Source: Sporomusa termitida
GTDB taxonomy: Bacteria; Bacillota; Negativicutes; Sporomusales; Sporomusaceae
Direction: 5' to 3'
DNA length: 64,000 nucleotides
NCBI RefSeq assembly: GCF_007641255.1
Contig: NZ_CP036259.1
Span: 806,001-870,000, forward strand
In this document: positions 56,619 through 64,000 of the stretch, in pieces
How positions within the stretch are numbered: the first letter of the stretch is position 1
Layout: each line of letters starts with the position of its first letter
The notes under the pieces: model-generated
Databases searched by the model: none
What the model was told of the DNA's origin: nothing
The model's input: the letters and a program-made list of their open reading frames with translations, nothing else
Position numbers and translations under genes: made by a program

Positions 56619-57407
56619 ATGGGAAGCTACCAAAATATACTTGTCGAGAAGGAAGATAACGGGATATGCACAGTAACTATAAATCGTCCCAAGGTTCTTA
56701 ACGCGCTAAATCCTGAAACGATGCGGGAATTGGATGATGCGGCCGATAAAATTGCCGCGGATTTAAGCATCCGGGTCGTCATCATTACCGGCAGCGGCAA
56801 TAAGGCTTTTGTCGCCGGAGCGGATATCGCCTCCATGTCGACGATGGGTTTATGGGAAGGACGTGAATGGGGCGTACTGGGTGGAGGCGTTTCGCAGAAG
56901 ATTGAAGAACTTCCACAAATCGTTATTGCCGCAGTTAATGGATACGCATTGGGCGGCGGGACTGTTTTGGCTACCAGCTGTAATATTCGTCTAGCCGCCG
57001 ATAATGCGGTATTTGGCTTGCCCGAGGTAAAGCTGGGGATTATGGCCGGGTTTGCCTGCACGCAGACTCTGCCAAGGCTAATAGGTGTACCGAACGCAAT
57101 AGAATTAATGACTACCGGTAAACACATAAATGCTCAAGAAGCGTACCGGATTGGGCTGGTAAATAAAGTCGTGCCGGCGAATGAGTTGCTGGCAGCCGCA
57201 AGAGAAATGGCAAAGCAGATCGCTGCAAATGGTCCTTTGGCAGTTCGGCTGACTAAACGGGCAATTTATGAAGGCCTGAGCATGGATTTGGCCGCTGGCA
57301 GAATTTATGAACGTGAACTGCATGGCCTGTGCTTTACGACGGAAGATCAGAAGGAAGGAATGAGAGCTTTTCTCGAAAAGCGCAAACCAAATTTTAAGGA
57401 TAGATAA
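56619..57407 (+). CDS. Enoyl-CoA hydratase/isomerase (crotonase) family protein
   Basis: 262 aa. Oxyanion-hole segments AFVAGADIASM and NGYALGGGT are present. Of the two catalytic glutamates, the second is kept (Glu136 in FGLPEVKLGI), but the first is replaced: GGGTVLA at 113-119 instead of GGGCELA, Val at 116. This makes simple water addition to crotonyl-CoA doubtful; an isomerase, dehydratase or C-C lyase activity is possible. AAAGGAGA precedes ATG 56619. Second gene of the cluster. Confidence 0.88.
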   Translation: MGSYQNILVEKEDNGICTVTINRPKVLNALNPETMRELDDAADKIAADLSIRVVIITGSGNKAFVAGADIASMSTMGLWEGREWGVLGGGVSQKIEELPQIVIAAVNGYALGGGTVLATSCNIRLAADNAVFGLPEVKLGIMAGFACTQTLPRLIGVPNAIELMTTGKHINAQEAYRIGLVNKVVPANELLAAAREMAKQIAANGPLAVRLTKRAIYEGLSMDLAAGRIYERELHGLCFTTEDQKEGMRAFLEKRKPNFKDR

Positions 57408-57457
57408 GTTCGGGGTTCGGACTATATTGGATTAACCAATAAAAGGGGGGGCATAAC

Positions 57458-58807
57458 TTGGCAACTGCGGTTCTAAAAGAAACATGGTGGCGATACAGAT
57501 GGTGGGTGGCAATTGTACTGACTCTTTGTTACAGCGTCCAATATTTGGACAGACTGGCAATGGGCATTGTCGCGGCACCGATGATGCAAGAGCTTGGCCT
57601 GACGTATGCCGATTATGGCAACGGAACTTTTTTGATGCTTGTGTTCTATGGTCCGATGCAGGCTGTGGTTGGGGCGTGGTGTGACAGATTTGGCGCAAAA
57701 AGAATTTTACTTAGTTCGATTGTAGCCTGGAGTATTCTCACATGGTGGATGACCCATATTCAAAGCATCAATGAGTGGTATTTGCGTCAAGTTCTTTTTG
57801 GAATCGTCTGTGCGACGGAATGGGTGCCAAGCGCACGAATCGCCGCACGGTGGTTTCCCAAGCGGCAAAGGGCACAAGCCCAGTCAGTTTTATCCTGTGC
57901 CTGGATATTGACCCCAGCCTGGGCTCCCATTCTTGTTACCGCGTTGGTAACCGCGCTCGGGAGCTGGCGTCCCTTCTTTACCATTGCCGCTTTGGTCGGC
58001 ATAGTTCCACTGCTGTGTGTTCTTGCCTGGGTTTATGAAAGGCCGGAGCAAAAGAAAGGGTTGTCGGCAGAAGAAATATGCGAGAGCTATGAGGATGAAA
58101 TTGCAAGTGGTATGTATACTGCGGAAGAAGTTGCCAAAGGCGCGATAAGCAGCGAAAAAATTGCGACGCAAAGGGTTTCGTTACTGGAGATTGTGAAACA
58201 TCCCGGGTTTATCAACTTATGTATAGCCTTTATTATGGTTCAAGCCGTATTTTGGGCAACTGTGAGCTGGATTCCGCTTTACTTGAAGGAGACATTCGAT
58301 TTTAGTTTGACGGCAATGGGATGGTGGGCCTCAGCCTATTTCGCAGGTGGAGTGCTAGGCTCCTTTATCGGTTCCCGATTGAGTGACAGATTTTTCAAAG
58401 GCAAGCGCAAACCCATAGCCGTCTTTTCGCTTGTCGGCACGGTTCCCTTTTTGCTGATGTTCGCTTTGTTGGAAAAAGGCGTAAGCCCTGTTACTCTGCT
58501 CCTGACTTTGACGGTATGTGGTTTTATCGCAAACTCCGGCTGGGGTGCATGGAATTCTTGGCCGGCGGAAATTTTTAACGCGGAAGTATACCCGAAGGCA
58601 CTTGGCTTTATGACTGCAGTCGCTTACTGTTTCGGAGCAGCTGGGGCCCCGTTGGTTATGAGCAGATTGGTGGTGAAAACCGCTGCCGGTACTTCGTATA
58701 CGTATGCGTGGCTTTTCATCGCTGCGCTCGCAGTCATAGGCGCTATTCTAATCGCGACGGCGAAAGAAATGAAGGAAATGAAGATGCAAAGCACCACTGC
58801 CAATTAA
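57458..58807 (+). CDS. MFS transporter (anion:cation symporter-like)
   Basis: 449 aa, 12 transmembrane helices with a long central loop (about 195-245, Glu/Lys rich). [23 protein letters not shown] at the start and the [13 protein letters not shown] motif between helices 2 and 3 are typical of the ACS branch, which imports organic acids such as hexuronates, phthalate or galactonate. In this cluster it likely imports the acid that the CoA-transferase activates. TTG start at 57458 with GGGGGGG upstream. Confidence 0.88.
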   Translation: MATAVLKETWWRYRWWVAIVLTLCYSVQYLDRLAMGIVAAPMMQELGLTYADYGNGTFLMLVFYGPMQAVVGAWCDRFGAKRILLSSIVAWSILTWWMTHIQSINEWYLRQVLFGIVCATEWVPSARIAARWFPKRQRAQAQSVLSCAWILTPAWAPILVTALVTALGSWRPFFTIAALVGIVPLLCVLAWVYERPEQKKGLSAEEICESYEDEIASGMYTAEEVAKGAISSEKIATQRVSLLEIVKHPGFINLCIAFIMVQAVFWATVSWIPLYLKETFDFSLTAMGWWASAYFAGGVLGSFIGSRLSDRFFKGKRKPIAVFSLVGTVPFLLMFALLEKGVSPVTLLLTLTVCGFIANSGWGAWNSWPAEIFNAEVYPKALGFMTAVAYCFGAAGAPLVMSRLVVKTAAGTSYTYAWLFIAALAVIGAILIATAKEMKEMKMQSTTAN

Positions 58808-58847
58808 GCGGGACAGAATCAGCGAAGTGAAAGGAATGGTTATAACA

Positions 58848-59987
58848 ATGAATTTCGAATTTAACGAGCAACAAAAAATGATTCAAAAAATGGTGCGGGA
58901 GTTTGCTGAAAAAGAGATAGCACCGGGCGTAGCTGATCGTGAAGAAAAAGAAGAGTTTTCAAGAGCCATCTATGATAAGGCGGGTGAATTAGGGTTAACG
59001 GGTATTTGTTTTCCTGAAGTTTATGGCGGCTCAGCTGGCGACTATATCAGTTACATCATTGCCAACGAAGAGATCGCCCGGGTAGATGACTGCGTGCAAA
59101 CAGGTTATGCGGCATCGATCTCCTTATGTGCGATGCCGATTTATAATTACGGCACGGAAGACCAAAAACAAAAATACTTGGTACCCTTAGCTGCGGGGGA
59201 CAAACTGGGTGCCTTTGGGCTCACCGAACCCAACGCCGGGACCGACGCTGCCTCTCAGCAGACGACGGCGATTCGTAATGGGGATCATTATGTTCTGAAC
59301 GGCAGCAAGATATTTATCACAAATGGTGGCGCGGCTGAAATCTATGTTGTGTTTGCCATGACGGATAAATCAAAGGGTGTGAAGGGAATCACCGCATTTA
59401 TTTTGGAAAAGGGAATGGCAGGGTTCACCTTTGGCAAGAAAGAGCACAAAATGGGTATCCGGTCTTCCCAGACGCAGGAACTGATTTTCCAAGAAGTGGT
59501 GCTTCCTAAAGAAAATGTACTTGGCAAAGAAGGCGAAGGGTTTAAGATTGCGATGAGCACGTTGGACGGCGGGCGGATCGGTGTGGCGGCCCAGGCTTTG
59601 GGTATAGCCCAGGCGGCACTGGAGCATGCGATCAAGTATGCGAAAGAAAGAATACAATTTGGTAAGCCGATTTCCAGCAATCAGGCCATAGCCTTCATGC
59701 TCGCGGATATGGCAACCCAGTTGGAGGCAGCCCGCCTGCTTACCTACCGTGCCGCCTATTTGAAAGAGAATGGTCAGCCTTTTGCCAAGGAAGCGGCTAT
59801 GGCAAAAATGTATGCATCAGATGCAGCGATGCAAATTACAACTGATGCAGTGCAGATTTTCGGCGGCTATGGTTTTAGCCGTGAATACCCGGTAGAGCGT
59901 TTAATGCGCAATGCGAAAATTACTCAGATTTATGAGGGAACCAACCAAGTGCAGCGCATGGTTATTTCCGGTGTATTGCTGCGATAG
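58848..59987 (+). CDS. Acyl-CoA dehydrogenase
   Basis: 379 aa flavoprotein. Signatures: [36 protein letters not shown], and [20 protein letters not shown]; the catalytic base is the Glu in [11 protein letters not shown] (about residue 363), the butyryl-CoA/short-chain position. It oxidises acyl-CoA to enoyl-CoA, or reduces enoyl-CoA with electron-transfer flavoprotein. No etf genes lie in the window. Start at ATG 58848 is from homology; AAAGGA is a rather distant 12 nt upstream. Last gene of the sigma-54 cluster. Confidence 0.93.
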   Translation: MNFEFNEQQKMIQKMVREFAEKEIAPGVADREEKEEFSRAIYDKAGELGLTGICFPEVYGGSAGDYISYIIANEEIARVDDCVQTGYAASISLCAMPIYNYGTEDQKQKYLVPLAAGDKLGAFGLTEPNAGTDAASQQTTAIRNGDHYVLNGSKIFITNGGAAEIYVVFAMTDKSKGVKGITAFILEKGMAGFTFGKKEHKMGIRSSQTQELIFQEVVLPKENVLGKEGEGFKIAMSTLDGGRIGVAAQALGIAQAALEHAIKYAKERIQFGKPISSNQAIAFMLADMATQLEAARLLTYRAAYLKENGQPFAKEAAMAKMYASDAAMQITTDAVQIFGGYGFSREYPVERLMRNAKITQIYEGTNQVQRMVISGVLLR

Positions 59988-60338
59988 ATGAGAAATAACT
60001 AAGCTATAGTATTGTTACGACTAGAAATGTTATCGGAGCTCTTTTAACAAAAGCTTAATATGAGCATAACACTTTTTAACAGCAACTATGTCATGATAGA
60101 TTCGAAATATATAGTAACGAAATAATCATATTGGGGGTGTCGCAAAACGCTTTATACAGAAAAGCGTACTGCGGCCCCCTTTTTTGTATGAGTATACAGA
60201 AACCCGGCAGGTAAACCAATAAAAATAGAAGTCTCAGCCGGCTTGCAGGCATAACAAATCAGAGGAAGCCCTCTTCCCCGAAAGACCTGTCAGGATGGAG
60301 TTGTCAGGAAGCTTTAGGAATATGCAAATACATTCCAC
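59988..60338. other. Intergenic region between acyl-CoA cluster and IS element
   Basis: AT-rich region with the cluster terminator at 60133. No gene is seen in it. Confidence 0.5.
60133..60185 (+). terminator. Intrinsic terminator of the acyl-CoA cluster
   Basis: Nested stem: GGGGG...CCCCC outside, CGCA/TGCG, then ACGCTTT / AAAGCGT inside, followed by six T. Confidence 0.85.
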
Positions 60339-61831
60339 GGGAGTGTTTTGTAAACTGTGTAAATGGAATAATCTAGATAATAATTGTACAAACTTATCCT
60401 GCTTTACTGACACGCAGGATAAGGCAACGCAGAGGTGCGGCCAGAGCGGCGTGTGAGGTTTGCGGGGCGACGGATCCGAAAAGTTCGGAACCGTCGTTTC
60501 TTATGCCGGTCATGGGGGTGTCCGTCGCCTTGGGAAACCCAAAGCGATAAACCTCGGGGTCCGGGGCAGAGCCCCGACACGCTCTTATGAGACTTTACGC
60601 TGCTGCAGCCTATCCTCGAAAAAGATAAGCAACTGTCCTACTATGATTCCCCAATCACGGATCGGCATACTCCATTTCTTGGAAATCTCCTGGATGGACA
60701 GGAATACCGATTTTTTAACGGCATCGTCGGTGGGATATACGGTCTTGGTCTTGGTGTATTTGCGCAGCATCCGATGGAAGCCCTCTACGGCGTTGGTGGT
60801 GTAAATTAGGGTTCGGACTTCTTGCGGATACTTAAAATAGGTGGATAGTTCCGTCCAGTTGGCCTGCCAGGATTTTAGGATCTGTGGGTATTTCTTGCCC
60901 CACTTGTCGCCAAATTCCTCCAGACGATACTCCGCATCATCCAAGGTCGGCGCGCCATAGACCCGTTTTAAGTCAGCCATGACCGGCTTGATGTCTTTAT
61001 AGGGGATGTACTTTGTGGAACTTCTGATTTGATGAATGATGCATAGTTGCTGCTCAGTTCTGGGGAATACGGTTTCAATAGCGGTGGAAAAACCGGATAG
61101 ATTGTCCCGGCAGGTAATCAAAATATCTTCCACGCCACGATTTTTTAACTCGTTGCAGATGGTCGTCCAAAAGCTGGCGCTTTCGTTTTCCGACAGCCAG
61201 ATGCCCAGGATTTCCTTGCGGCCGTCCATGTTGACGCCTAACACCGAGTATAGGCATTTATTGATGACCCGGCTGTCTTTACGAACTTTGAAGACGATTC
61301 CGTCTAGAAAGACAATGGGATAGATCGGATCCAAGGGGCGGCTCTGCCATTCGGCCACAGCCGGCATGATTTTGTCCGTGATGCGGCTGATGAGACTGGG
61401 GGAGGCTTCTACGCCATAGATGTCGCGCAGATGATCTTCAATGTCCCGGTTGGACATGCCTTTGGCGTACATCGCCAAAATCCTAGCCTCAATATCATCG
61501 GTACGGGTTTGGCGCTTTTCGATCACTTGCGGCTCAAAGGTCCCGGTTCGGTCACGGGGAACGTTGATTTCACTTTCGTCCCATTCGCTTTTCACGGTCT
61601 TTTTGCCATAACCGTTGCGGCTGTTGCCGCTGTTGTTGCCTAAAACGCTGTTCTTTTCATAGCCTAGGTGTTCGTCCATTTCGGCCTCGAGCATCTTTTC
61701 TAGGGCACCGGCAAATAAGTTTTTGAGCTTGACCGTCAGTTCGGCAGGGCTAGTGCACTCTTCACTCAAGAGGGCTGCAAGCTGCATTTCTTTTTCGTTT
61801 AACTGTGTCATGGGATACATCTCCTTTTTGT
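60339..61831 (-). mobile_element. IS256-family element lacking one recognisable end
   Basis: A likely terminal repeat GGGAGTGTTTTGTAAACTGTGTAAA lies at about 60339, resembling IS256-family ends. Between it and the transposase stop are a CGACGGATCCGAA / TTCGGAACCGTCG hairpin (60468-60496) and a GC-rich hairpin near 60560. The opposite end should be upstream of 61811, but only the transposase ribosome binding site is left before AraC-coding sequence begins at about 61832; no inverted copy of the terminal repeat is seen there. The boundaries are approximate. Confidence 0.6.
60585..61811 (-). CDS. IS256-family (mutator-type) transposase
   Basis: 408 aa DDE transposase. Seen: MTQLNEKEMQLAALLSEE start, AEMDEHLGYEKNS, IEDHLRDIYGVEASPSLIS, the first catalytic Asp in IVFLDGIVFKVR, and the ITCRDNLSGFSTAIETVFPRTEQQLCIIHQIR block (second Asp, C/D...H), with the final Glu in TNAVEGFHRMLRKYTK. 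It looks intact. AAAAAGGAG abuts ATG 61820, so ATG 61811 with 9-nt spacing is the better start. Confidence 0.92.
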   Translation of the reverse strand: MTQLNEKEMQLAALLSEECTSPAELTVKLKNLFAGALEKMLEAEMDEHLGYEKNSVLGNNSGNSRNGYGKKTVKSEWDESEINVPRDRTGTFEPQVIEKRQTRTDDIEARILAMYAKGMSNRDIEDHLRDIYGVEASPSLISRITDKIMPAVAEWQSRPLDPIYPIVFLDGIVFKVRKDSRVINKCLYSVLGVNMDGRKEILGIWLSENESASFWTTICNELKNRGVEDILITCRDNLSGFSTAIETVFPRTEQQLCIIHQIRSSTKYIPYKDIKPVMADLKRVYGAPTLDDAEYRLEEFGDKWGKKYPQILKSWQANWTELSTYFKYPQEVRTLIYTTNAVEGFHRMLRKYTKTKTVYPTDDAVKKSVFLSIQEISKKWSMPIRDWGIIVGQLLIFFEDRLQQRKVS

Positions 61832-62602
61832 TATTTACTGTGGCTGTGCTCGTTTAGCCACGGCGACATGACTATTGCCGAAACAGGCAAAAAAGCCCGG
61901 CAACTCAGGCCGGGCATCCATTTACTCGTCAACCGGGGTCAGCCGTTTAAAATCATTTACGGGGCGGGAAAGTGGCAATGTTATACCGGCATGTGGCTGT
62001 TCAGCGATTACATCGCCACCCAACTGGACGGAAGGCTGCCGGGCCGGAGTTTTACCCTGGCCGACGCGCTGGCCTGGCAAAGTCCGCAATATGATACGCC
62101 GGAATTGCTGCTGGTCCTTGAGAAGCTTAAAGCCAATGTCCGCCACGCCTCCGCCCCGCTGCCGTACTACGAACACAAAGCCTGTGAAGTGCTGATGCTC
62201 ATCCTACGCAATATTCACTACGAAGATTGCTGGCAGAAGCACCGGAAAACACGGCGGAAAAATTATTTAACGTATTATGACCGCACTTATATCATAAAAG
62301 TGAAAGAAGAGCTGGACAGGAATATTTTGGCCCCGCCGTCCGTCGACGAGCTGGCCGTAATGGTCCAGATGAGCATCAGCAAGCTGCAGCATGGCTTTAA
62401 ACTCTGGTACGGAATCTCCATTGCCGGATATATTCGCGAGGAAAGGATGAAGTATGCCCTGCGGCTGTTGTGGGACGACGGGCTTAGTATCAAAAATATC
62501 GCCGCGATGGCCGGCTACGAAAATGCCAGTAAATTTACCGCCGCTTTTAAACGGGTGCATGGTTATTCCCCTTCGTACATCCGCAAATCATTTGGATTGT
62601 GA
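61832..62602 (+). pseudogene. AraC-family regulator lacking its N-terminus (copy 2)
   Basis: About 256 residues are left, closely similar to residues about 80-327 of the regulator at 51604: GDMTIAETGKKARQLRPGIHLLVN, then the HTH pair (PSVDELAVMVQMSISKLQHGF; NIAAMAGYENASKFTAAFKRVHGYSPSYIRK). The first about 80 residues are missing where IS256-type sequence abuts. An in-frame GTG at 61805 or ATG at 61868 could give a shortened product, but no proper ribosome binding site is seen. Confidence 0.8.
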
Positions 62603-62612
62603 TGTAAGGCAG

Positions 62613-62656
62613 AATCAGCCTGTCTCATCTCCGTTGCCGGAGCAGACAGGCTGATT
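62613..62656. terminator. Bidirectional hairpin between AraC remnant and TonB receptor 2
   Basis: Perfect 13-bp stem AATCAGCCTGTCT / AGACAGGCTGATT enclosing a CTCCG/CGGAG hairpin, between the two convergent genes. Confidence 0.75.
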
Positions 62657-62673
62657 GGTTGTAAGAAAGTGTT

Positions 62674-64000
62674 CTACCAGCGGCGGGTGGCGGTCAGCCG
62701 GAAGGTGCGGCCGGGGTTGACGTACTCATAGCCTTCGGCGGGAAAGGTTCCGATGACATATTCCCGGTCAAACAGATTGTGCACGTTGAGGGCGTAGCGC
62801 CAGCCACCGCTGTCATAACGGACCATGGCATCGGTCAGGACTACGCCGCCCAGTTTAACAGTATTGGTATAGTCATAGCGTGAACCGATGTAGCGCAGGC
62901 CGGCGCCAAAGCCCCAGCCCTGTGCAAGTATGCCTTGCTCCTGCGCCGGAGCAGCTGTGTCCAGCCAGAAAGAGGCGCTGTGCTTGGATACATTGGCTGT
63001 TTTGCGGCCAATATTGGCCGCAGCGGTATCTTTGGTGATCTCATGTTTGGGCATGTAGGTATAGGCGGCGGTAAGATTGAATCCTTTTAGCGCCGCAATA
63101 TTGGCTTCCAGCTCCAACCCCCGGGCGGAGGTTTCGCCGGTCTGAACCTGATAACGAGTCTGGCCGGCCTGATTTAACGGATCGTCCGTCAGCATATTTT
63201 GCTTGCGCAGATCGAAGATTGCGGCCGTATAACGGATGCTGCTGTTTTCCGGTGCGTATTGCACGCCCAATTCATATTGGCGGCCGGTGGTAGGGTCAAA
63301 AGCATTCCCGTAACGGTCGGTTCCCTGCTGGCCCTCAAATGATTCATCATAGCTGATATAGGGAAACAGCCCGTTGCCGGCGTCATATACCAGGCCCAGG
63401 CGGCCGGTGAAAGCGCTCTGGTCGATGCGGGTATAGGTGTTGGTCAGGCGCTCCAGCCGGTTACTGTCATAGCGGTCATAACGCCCGCCTGCCGTTGCCG
63501 TCCAGCGGCCGAATTTGAGCTGGTCCTGCAAATACCAGCCGGTTTGTTTTACTTTGTATTTCCACATATACGTAAAATCAGGATCGGTAATTTTCTGGCC
63601 ATAGTTCATGGCCGTGAGGTCAAGATCGGCGACGCTGCCCCAGGCATAGTTGTAGTCATAACCGGTGTTCTGATAATCAAAGCCCAGCAGGGTAACATGC
63701 TTAACGGCGCCGCTGGACCAGTCGGCCTGAAAGTAGGTGTCAATAATATTGGCACTCAGGTCGGTATCAAGATACTCGGCTGAGCGGCTGGCGACGCCAT
63801 TGGCTGCGCTGTCAACATAGATCACCCTGGATTTTTCATCTATGGTTGAGTGGCGGGCACTTTGGGTTACCGTCCAGGTATCGTTAAAGCGGTGTTTAAG
63901 AATATATCCCAGTTCCTTATCGTTTTTGGTAAACCGGTCATAATCGTGCTCACCGTAGAACCTGGTGCCGGAATAGCCGTATAAACCGTGATTGGGCAGG
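62674..64000 (-). CDS. TonB-dependent siderophore receptor (copy 2, partial at window end)
   Basis: C-terminal part of an outer-membrane siderophore receptor; the frame stays open to the window end, so the signal peptide, TonB box and plug lie beyond it. Barrel strands align with receptor 1 (e.g. [57 protein letters not shown]) and the protein ends in a Trp (LTATRRW). It imports ferric siderophore through the outer membrane. Convergent with the AraC remnant. Confidence 0.93.
   Translation of the reverse strand, partial: LPNHGLYGYSGTRFYGEHDYDRFTKNDKELGYILKHRFNDTWTVTQSARHSTIDEKSRVIYVDSAANGVASRSAEYLDTDLSANIIDTYFQADWSSGAVKHVTLLGFDYQNTGYDYNYAWGSVADLDLTAMNYGQKITDPDFTYMWKYKVKQTGWYLQDQLKFGRWTATAGGRYDRYDSNRLERLTNTYTRIDQSAFTGRLGLVYDAGNGLFPYISYDESFEGQQGTDRYGNAFDPTTGRQYELGVQYAPENSSIRYTAAIFDLRKQNMLTDDPLNQAGQTRYQVQTGETSARGLELEANIAALKGFNLTAAYTYMPKHEITKDTAAANIGRKTANVSKHSASFWLDTAAPAQEQGILAQGWGFGAGLRYIGSRYDYTNTVKLGGVVLTDAMVRYDSGGWRYALNVHNLFDREYVIGTFPAEGYEYVNPGRTFRLTATRRW

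Overview
The window looks like chromosome from a spore-forming diderm Firmicute of the Negativicutes, most likely a Sporomusaceae relative (Sporomusa/Pelosinus type). This is inferred from three things seen together: TonB-dependent outer-membrane receptors, which need an outer membrane; endospore surface genes (two BclA-like collagen proteins, two small CotF-type coat proteins, a CBO0543-type membrane protein); and Firmicute-style ribosome binding sites, sigma-A promoters and intrinsic terminators. No rRNA, tRNA, CRISPR array or phage module was seen.

Layout. 0-12 kb: a c-di-GMP GGDEF/EAL protein, then small metabolic, transport and regulatory genes (GNAT, HAD phosphatase, CAP-domain protein, GntP permease, alpha/beta hydrolase, MarR, bacteriohemerythrin, FMN-binding protein with divergent HxlR, DUF1003). 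12-16 kb: a four-gene oxyanion/metal-complex uptake operon that combines a FecBCD-type ABC transporter with a WtpA-like tungstate/molybdate binder lacking a signal peptide. 16-17.8 kb: ferritin-like protein and FMN reductase, followed by about 365 nt of degenerate 41-nt repeats. 17.8-22.5 kb: a PAS histidine kinase, a FeeM-like N-acyltransferase fused to a cyclic-nucleotide-binding-like domain, and a radical SAM protein. 22.8-31 kb: spore-surface genes, threonine-aldolase-like enzyme, KatE catalase, a broken FtsH remnant and an SDR. 31-32 kb: a TerC protein under a yybP-ykoY manganese riboswitch. 32-36 kb: LysR/DMT pair and a QueG-like/CGNR divergent pair. 36-45 kb: a second kinase plus FeeM-like module, a third kinase, an arginase-family protein and a MarR/GNAT pair. 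46-50 kb: a second collagen-like gene, a nonsense-split CCG-domain protein and RNase H. 50-64 kb: two damaged TonB receptor/AraC loci that bracket a sigma-54-controlled acyl-CoA cluster (CoA-transferase, crotonase, MFS carrier, acyl-CoA dehydrogenase) and an IS256-type element.

The strongest candidates for something undescribed are: (1) the duplicated module of orphan PAS kinase followed by FeeM-like acyltransferase with a C-terminal CNB-like domain, one copy translationally coupled to a radical SAM enzyme; (2) a structured intergenic element of about 160 nt, present twice, whose stems differ in sequence but keep pairing while loop and linker motifs are conserved; and (3) the degenerate 41-nt repeat tract after the FMN reductase gene. 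The sigma-54 cluster also shows a nearly complete control circuit: activator, three upstream repeats and a -24/-12 promoter.
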